Below are positions 60,559 to 64,000 of a stretch of 64,000 nt of DNA, one piece after another. How positions within the stretch are numbered: position 1 is the first letter of the stretch; each line of letters opens with the position of its first letter. The DNA comes from Allopusillimonas lactea (lineage in GTDB: Bacteria; Pseudomonadota; Gammaproteobacteria; Burkholderiales; Burkholderiaceae_B). The notes below the pieces were generated by a model, which worked only from the letters and a program-made list of their open reading frames with translations, was not told the origin of the DNA and made no database searches. Position numbers and translations under genes: made by a program. The stretch spans positions 310,001-374,000 of the forward strand of contig NZ_JAJJOZ010000001.1 of assembly GCF_021653995.1 (NCBI RefSeq), written 5' to 3'.

Positions 60559-61883
60559 GTCAACTCCTTAATGCCGCGATCCGGACTGCTCCAGCGTGCG
60601 CGCCGGCGCCGGATTCTGAGCATGACTTTGGGGAAACTGCAGACGATGGTGACGAAGTTGATGAGCCAGAAGGCGAACGGGTACCAGATGATCCAATACA
60701 GGGCGCGCGCCAGATCCGGCTCATAGCGGCGGTCTATCGTGATGCTCACGAGGAACTGCATCAGACAGGCCAGGGCCAGCACCATGCCGGTGAACGACGA
60801 CGGCACGATGATGGATACTTGCAAGTGGGGCGGCAGCGCCACAGCATGCCCGGCCACCCACAGGACGATGGACAGCAGCAGCGCGTAGGCCCAAAGGACA
60901 GACAGAAAGTAGTCAACCATCAGCGGCCACAGGCGGCAGTAATTCCAGCGCCAGATGGTGGTGACGTTCTTGATGAAAACCTCGGCGCCGCCCTGCGCCC
61001 AGCGCATGCGCTGTTTCCACAGCCCACGCACGGTTTCGGGCATCAGAATCCAGCACAGTGCGCGAGGTTCGAAGAACACGGCCCAATGAGCGCGCTGCAG
61101 CTTCCAGGTGATATCGATGTCTTCGGTGATCATGTCCAGGTCCCAGTACCCGATCTGGTCGATCGCCTGGCGCCTGAAGGCCGTACAGACGCCCGACACA
61201 GTGAATATCTGTCCGTAGACACGTTGGGTGCGCTTGATCAGTCCGATGATGGATGAGAACTCACCGACCTGTACGCGACCAATCAGGGTGGAGCGCGTGC
61301 GGATGCGCGGATTGCCCGTTACTGCCGCGACACGTGGGTGATCGACCAACGGTGCGATCAGATAGTTCACAGCATCGGGCGCCAAGGTTGCATCGCCGTC
61401 TATGCAAACCAGGTAATCGCTGCGGGCTGCCATTGCACCCATGCGCAGGGCCATCGCCTTGCCCTGGTTGCGGGCCAGGTGGATCACGCGCAGGCGCGGG
61501 TCGCGGGTGGTCAACCGGTCGAACAGCTGCGCCGTTTCGTCGCTCGATCCATCGTTGACCGCGATCACTTCGATGTTGCGGTAATCCTGTCCCAGTGCCG
61601 CCATAATGGTCTCTTCGGCATGGCGCGCTTCGTTGTAGCACGGGATCACAATGGTCACCAAGGGGTTGCCCTTGAGCTCGGGCGGCCGGTAGGGGCGCCA
61701 GTTCCATTTGCGTTCCCAATGCGCCCAGAAATACAGTCCACCCGCCATCCAGATCACCGACATGAACAAGGGGTAGATGAAGACGAAGGCCAGCAGCAGC
61801 TCGCTGGTGAGCGAGAGCGTCAGTCCGAACGGTGCGCCGAGCACGAAGCACAGCACAAGAAGGGCGATCAGTCGGTCTATCAT
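60555..61883 (-). CDS. pgaC: Poly-beta-1,6-N-acetylglucosamine synthase PgaC
   Basis: A 442-residue family-2 processive glycosyltransferase that polymerises UDP-GlcNAc into PNAG. It has N-terminal membrane helices, then PLVTIVIPCYNEARHAEETI, the DGSSDET and CIDGDATLAPDA catalytic aspartates, ITEDIDITWKLQ, and the QxxRW-type KQRMRWAQGGAEVF motif. More helices follow. It overlaps pgaB by 4 bp and pgaD by 4 bp. Comparable to BpsC of Bordetella. Confidence 0.95.
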   Translation of the reverse strand: MIDRLIALLVLCFVLGAPFGLTLSLTSELLLAFVFIYPLFMSVIWMAGGLYFWAHWERKWNWRPYRPPELKGNPLVTIVIPCYNEARHAEETIMAALGQDYRNIEVIAVNDGSSDETAQLFDRLTTRDPRLRVIHLARNQGKAMALRMGAMAARSDYLVCIDGDATLAPDAVNYLIAPLVDHPRVAAVTGNPRIRTRSTLIGRVQVGEFSSIIGLIKRTQRVYGQIFTVSGVCTAFRRQAIDQIGYWDLDMITEDIDITWKLQRAHWAVFFEPRALCWILMPETVRGLWKQRMRWAQGGAEVFIKNVTTIWRWNYCRLWPLMVDYFLSVLWAYALLLSIVLWVAGHAVALPPHLQVSIIVPSSFTGMVLALACLMQFLVSITIDRRYEPDLARALYWIIWYPFAFWLINFVTIVCSFPKVMLRIRRRRARWSSPDRGIKELT

Positions 61884-63913
61884 TCTTGTGGGTACCAGCT
61901 GTTGGAAATGGCCGGCCGGATCACATCCAGACGGGGATGGTTCTCGACGAAGTCGTCGGGGTAGTAGCCCAGATTGCGCGCACCGCGCAGCTGCAGGCGT
62001 TTGAGCCAGCGCGCCATTACCGCCGAGTCAATGGCGCCGCGTTCCCGCCCCTTGGCGTTGGGTCGCCAGTCGCGCGCCTGAATCTCGAACACCGTGCGGT
62101 TCAATGCGCCGGGGCGGCTGGCCACGGCATCGACCAGGCGATCTAGCCATGCGTTTTCTTCCCCGGCGGGCACGTTTTCCATGTAGGGCATGGCCATCGG
62201 TGCGGTCCAGTCGTAGGCCGCCAGGAAATCGTCCAGATTCTGTGCAAACCACGCTTCGCTCTCGGGCTCGATGATCGGCATGGCGAATATATTGCGGGCA
62301 GTCTTGATCTGCGGCCCCCTGATCGCTTTGACGTGATTGGCCAGTTCCAGTGTCAGATCGGTCAGCGCCTTGCTCTTGAATCGCGTCCAGCGCTGCTGCA
62401 TGGCGGGATCGGCGCGCAGGGCGGCTATGTTGTCAGGTAGGCCGGCGGCGCGATAGGCGGCCAGCGCCTGTGGCCCCACATCCTCGAAATCGGACAGCAG
62501 CGCATCATCGTGAAACAGAATGCCGTCGAACATGGCGTGACTGGACAGATCTTCGTAGATGTCGATGATCTGCTGGCGTGCACGGGGATCAAAGGGAGAC
62601 AGGCGGCGGTACTGTTGTGCGTCCACATTTATCTGGCCGGTTGCGGGGTCCCAGCGCTGTACGCGCGCAAACGCCGGGTCCAGGTCAAAGCTGAGCACAG
62701 GCAGCCAGGCATATACCTTCACGCTCGCACGGCTCATCAACTGCCACGCCGCGCGGTTGAAGAGTTCGGACCGCATCGGCAAATGGCGGTTGGGAAAGTA
62801 CAGCGCCTTGATCAGGCCGTCGCCTTCCGGATCGGCGAATGCCTGCAGAAACACATGCGTGATTCTCATGTCGGCGATGCGCTGCACCAGTTCGCCCAGG
62901 TTGCGCTCCATCTGCGCCGGGTCATCGTCGTAGACATAATCCAGATCCACATGCGCCACGCGCATGAGCGGGTGATTGCGCATATTGATGACGGCTGAGG
63001 CATATTCACGCAGCGGCGGGTCATTAGCCACCAGCATCCGCGGGGTATTCATCAACGTGTTCACTGTGCCGGCGCCGTCCTGCAGCGTCATGGCGATGTC
63101 GTAGCCATGGTCACCCACGATCTTCAATGCGGGTCCGGAGGCGGCGCCATACGGCCACACCCACACTCTCGGTTTGGTACCGGTGGCGCGCATGATCTTG
63201 CCGCTGATCATCCGGACATCTTGTTCGATGCGCGTACGGTAGTCCGCCTCGCTCTCGTACGACTTGAGGGCGATGTCGTAGCGGCGCGCCGCGGCAGCGG
63301 GCTCTTGGTTGCCTTGCGGGTTGGCGACGGCGCCGTGGTGCAAGTTGTCGGTATGGGCACCGATTTCGACCAGGCCCGAACGGACCATCTCGCGCACCTG
63401 CTGCCAGTACAGAAACTTGTCGCGAGGTGTAGGTGTGCCGCCGAAGTTCACGGACTGGTCACGGGGCGTATCCAGCCAATTGCCCACGGGCGCCAGCACA
63501 GCCGGCCAGCGATAGGCCTTCAACACCGGATACACACGGGTATAGAAGCTGCGATAACCATCATCGAAGGTCAGCAGGACCGCACGTTCGGGCAATGATT
63601 CACCGCCTCGCCTTGAGGCGAGTATCTGCTCCACGGATACGGGCTGATAGCCGTTGGCATATAGCCAGGCAAATTGTTCCTTCAAGTGATCAGTGGTAAT
63701 GGCGACGAAGGTCTGGTCCGGGTTGCGGTCCACCACGTCGTGATAGGCCAGCGCCAGAAAGGAGTTCTCGGCCCACGGCTGTTCGGCCTCTATTGGCGCG
63801 CGCTCTGCGGGCGGCGTGAACAGAGGAATGTCGCGGGCGCAGGCCGACAGCAGCAGGACGAGGCCCAGTGCGCTGGTCAGCAGACGTAAGCAACGAAACA
63901 GGCGGGTGCGCAT
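61880..63913 (-). CDS. pgaB: PNAG N-deacetylase/hydrolase PgaB
   Basis: A 677-residue lipoprotein that deacetylates and processes PNAG in the periplasm. Lipobox LLSAC (Cys25). The N-terminal polysaccharide deacetylase domain (about 50-310) has LTFDDGYRSFYTRVYPVLKAYRWPAVLAPVG, with the metal-binding Asp pair. The C-terminal glycoside-hydrolase-like domain (about 320-660) includes HVFLQAFADPEGDGLIKALYFPNRHLPMRSELFNRAAWQL. ATG 63913 has GGAG seven bases upstream. It lies between pgaA and pgaC. Confidence 0.95.
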   Translation of the reverse strand: MRTRLFRCLRLLTSALGLVLLLSACARDIPLFTPPAERAPIEAEQPWAENSFLALAYHDVVDRNPDQTFVAITTDHLKEQFAWLYANGYQPVSVEQILASRRGGESLPERAVLLTFDDGYRSFYTRVYPVLKAYRWPAVLAPVGNWLDTPRDQSVNFGGTPTPRDKFLYWQQVREMVRSGLVEIGAHTDNLHHGAVANPQGNQEPAAAARRYDIALKSYESEADYRTRIEQDVRMISGKIMRATGTKPRVWVWPYGAASGPALKIVGDHGYDIAMTLQDGAGTVNTLMNTPRMLVANDPPLREYASAVINMRNHPLMRVAHVDLDYVYDDDPAQMERNLGELVQRIADMRITHVFLQAFADPEGDGLIKALYFPNRHLPMRSELFNRAAWQLMSRASVKVYAWLPVLSFDLDPAFARVQRWDPATGQINVDAQQYRRLSPFDPRARQQIIDIYEDLSSHAMFDGILFHDDALLSDFEDVGPQALAAYRAAGLPDNIAALRADPAMQQRWTRFKSKALTDLTLELANHVKAIRGPQIKTARNIFAMPIIEPESEAWFAQNLDDFLAAYDWTAPMAMPYMENVPAGEENAWLDRLVDAVASRPGALNRTVFEIQARDWRPNAKGRERGAIDSAVMARWLKRLQLRGARNLGYYPDDFVENHPRLDVIRPAISNSWYPQE

Positions 63914-63923
63914 TCACGTTCTC

Positions 63924-64000
63924 CTAGAAGCGCAGATTCATGTCGAACATGATGCGTACCTCGCGTTCTCTAACGCCGTCGTAGGGACGCGAAATACCGA
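63924..64000 (-). CDS. pgaA: PNAG export porin PgaA, C-terminal end (cut by window)
   Basis: The frame encodes ...RPYDGVREREVRIMFDMNLRF followed by a stop, ending 10 bp before pgaB. The terminal Phe with alternating hydrophobic residues is the signature of a final outer-membrane beta-strand, as expected for the PgaA porin. Only about 24 residues are present; the identity rests on this motif and on the pgaABCD order. Confidence 0.75.
   Translation of the reverse strand, partial: GISRPYDGVREREVRIMFDMNLRF

Overview
The window is GC-rich, densely packed bacterial chromosome, with no phage, insertion sequence or CRISPR array visible. Several traits point to a betaproteobacterium of the Burkholderiales, most likely Alcaligenaceae (Bordetella/Achromobacter/Pusillimonas-like). 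These are the tripartite tricarboxylate (TctA/TctB) and Bug-type transport genes, the leuCDB-asd-fimV-truA-trpF order, thrS-infC, rpmI-rplT-pheST-ihfA-merR, a mannose-type EIIA-HPr-EI phosphotransferase set, and curli plus poly-N-acetylglucosamine (PNAG) genes. The genus is an inference.

Layout. Positions 1-10.8 kb hold a catabolic and transport cluster: the end of tctB, tctA, an Ldh2-type reductase, an SDR, a complete TRAP transporter (dctQ-dctM-dctP), an IlvD/Edd-type sugar-acid dehydratase and a GlcD-like FAD oxidase. It looks like uptake and oxidation of a hydroxy acid or aldonic acid. Positions 11-22.9 kb carry leuC-leuD-leuB, asd, fimV, truA, a second TRAP pair without a binding protein, trpF and kynU. 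At 23-26 kb are tRNA-Val, thrS with a Thr-rich leader and attenuator, and infC with an ATC start. At 26-31 kb are gshB, the EIIA-HPr-EI set, and convergent glnK-amtB behind a sigma-54 promoter. At 31.7-34.7 kb are two small lipoproteins, ubiK and comM. At 35-40.7 kb is the rpmI-rplT-pheS-pheT-ihfA-merR block and a DUF455 gene. At 40.8-47 kb are an ECF sigma/anti-sigma pair and an AtuA-like/Bug operon divergent from a LysR gene. At 47.3-55.6 kb are an Atm1-type ABC exporter and a complete suf operon (Rrf2 regulator, sufB, C, D, S, U, T). At 55.7-64 kb, all on the minus strand, is a biofilm-matrix island: pgaA(end)-pgaB-pgaC-pgaD, then csgE-csgF-csgG-curlin-csgH-like, then a LuxR-type regulator.

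The most notable new observation is a complete, classical transcription-attenuation architecture in front of thrS: a 13-codon leader with six Thr codons, mutually exclusive 1:2 and 2:3 pairings, and an intrinsic terminator ending 19 nt before the thrS start codon. The curli/PNAG island is the other region of interest. It has one long curlin gene, a CsgC/CsgH-like protein without a signal peptide, a response-regulator-like protein lacking the phospho-acceptor Asp, and a 66-nt structured element between the two matrix operons.

All identifications come from reading the translated sequences; no database search was run. Substrates of transporters and dehydrogenases are not assigned.
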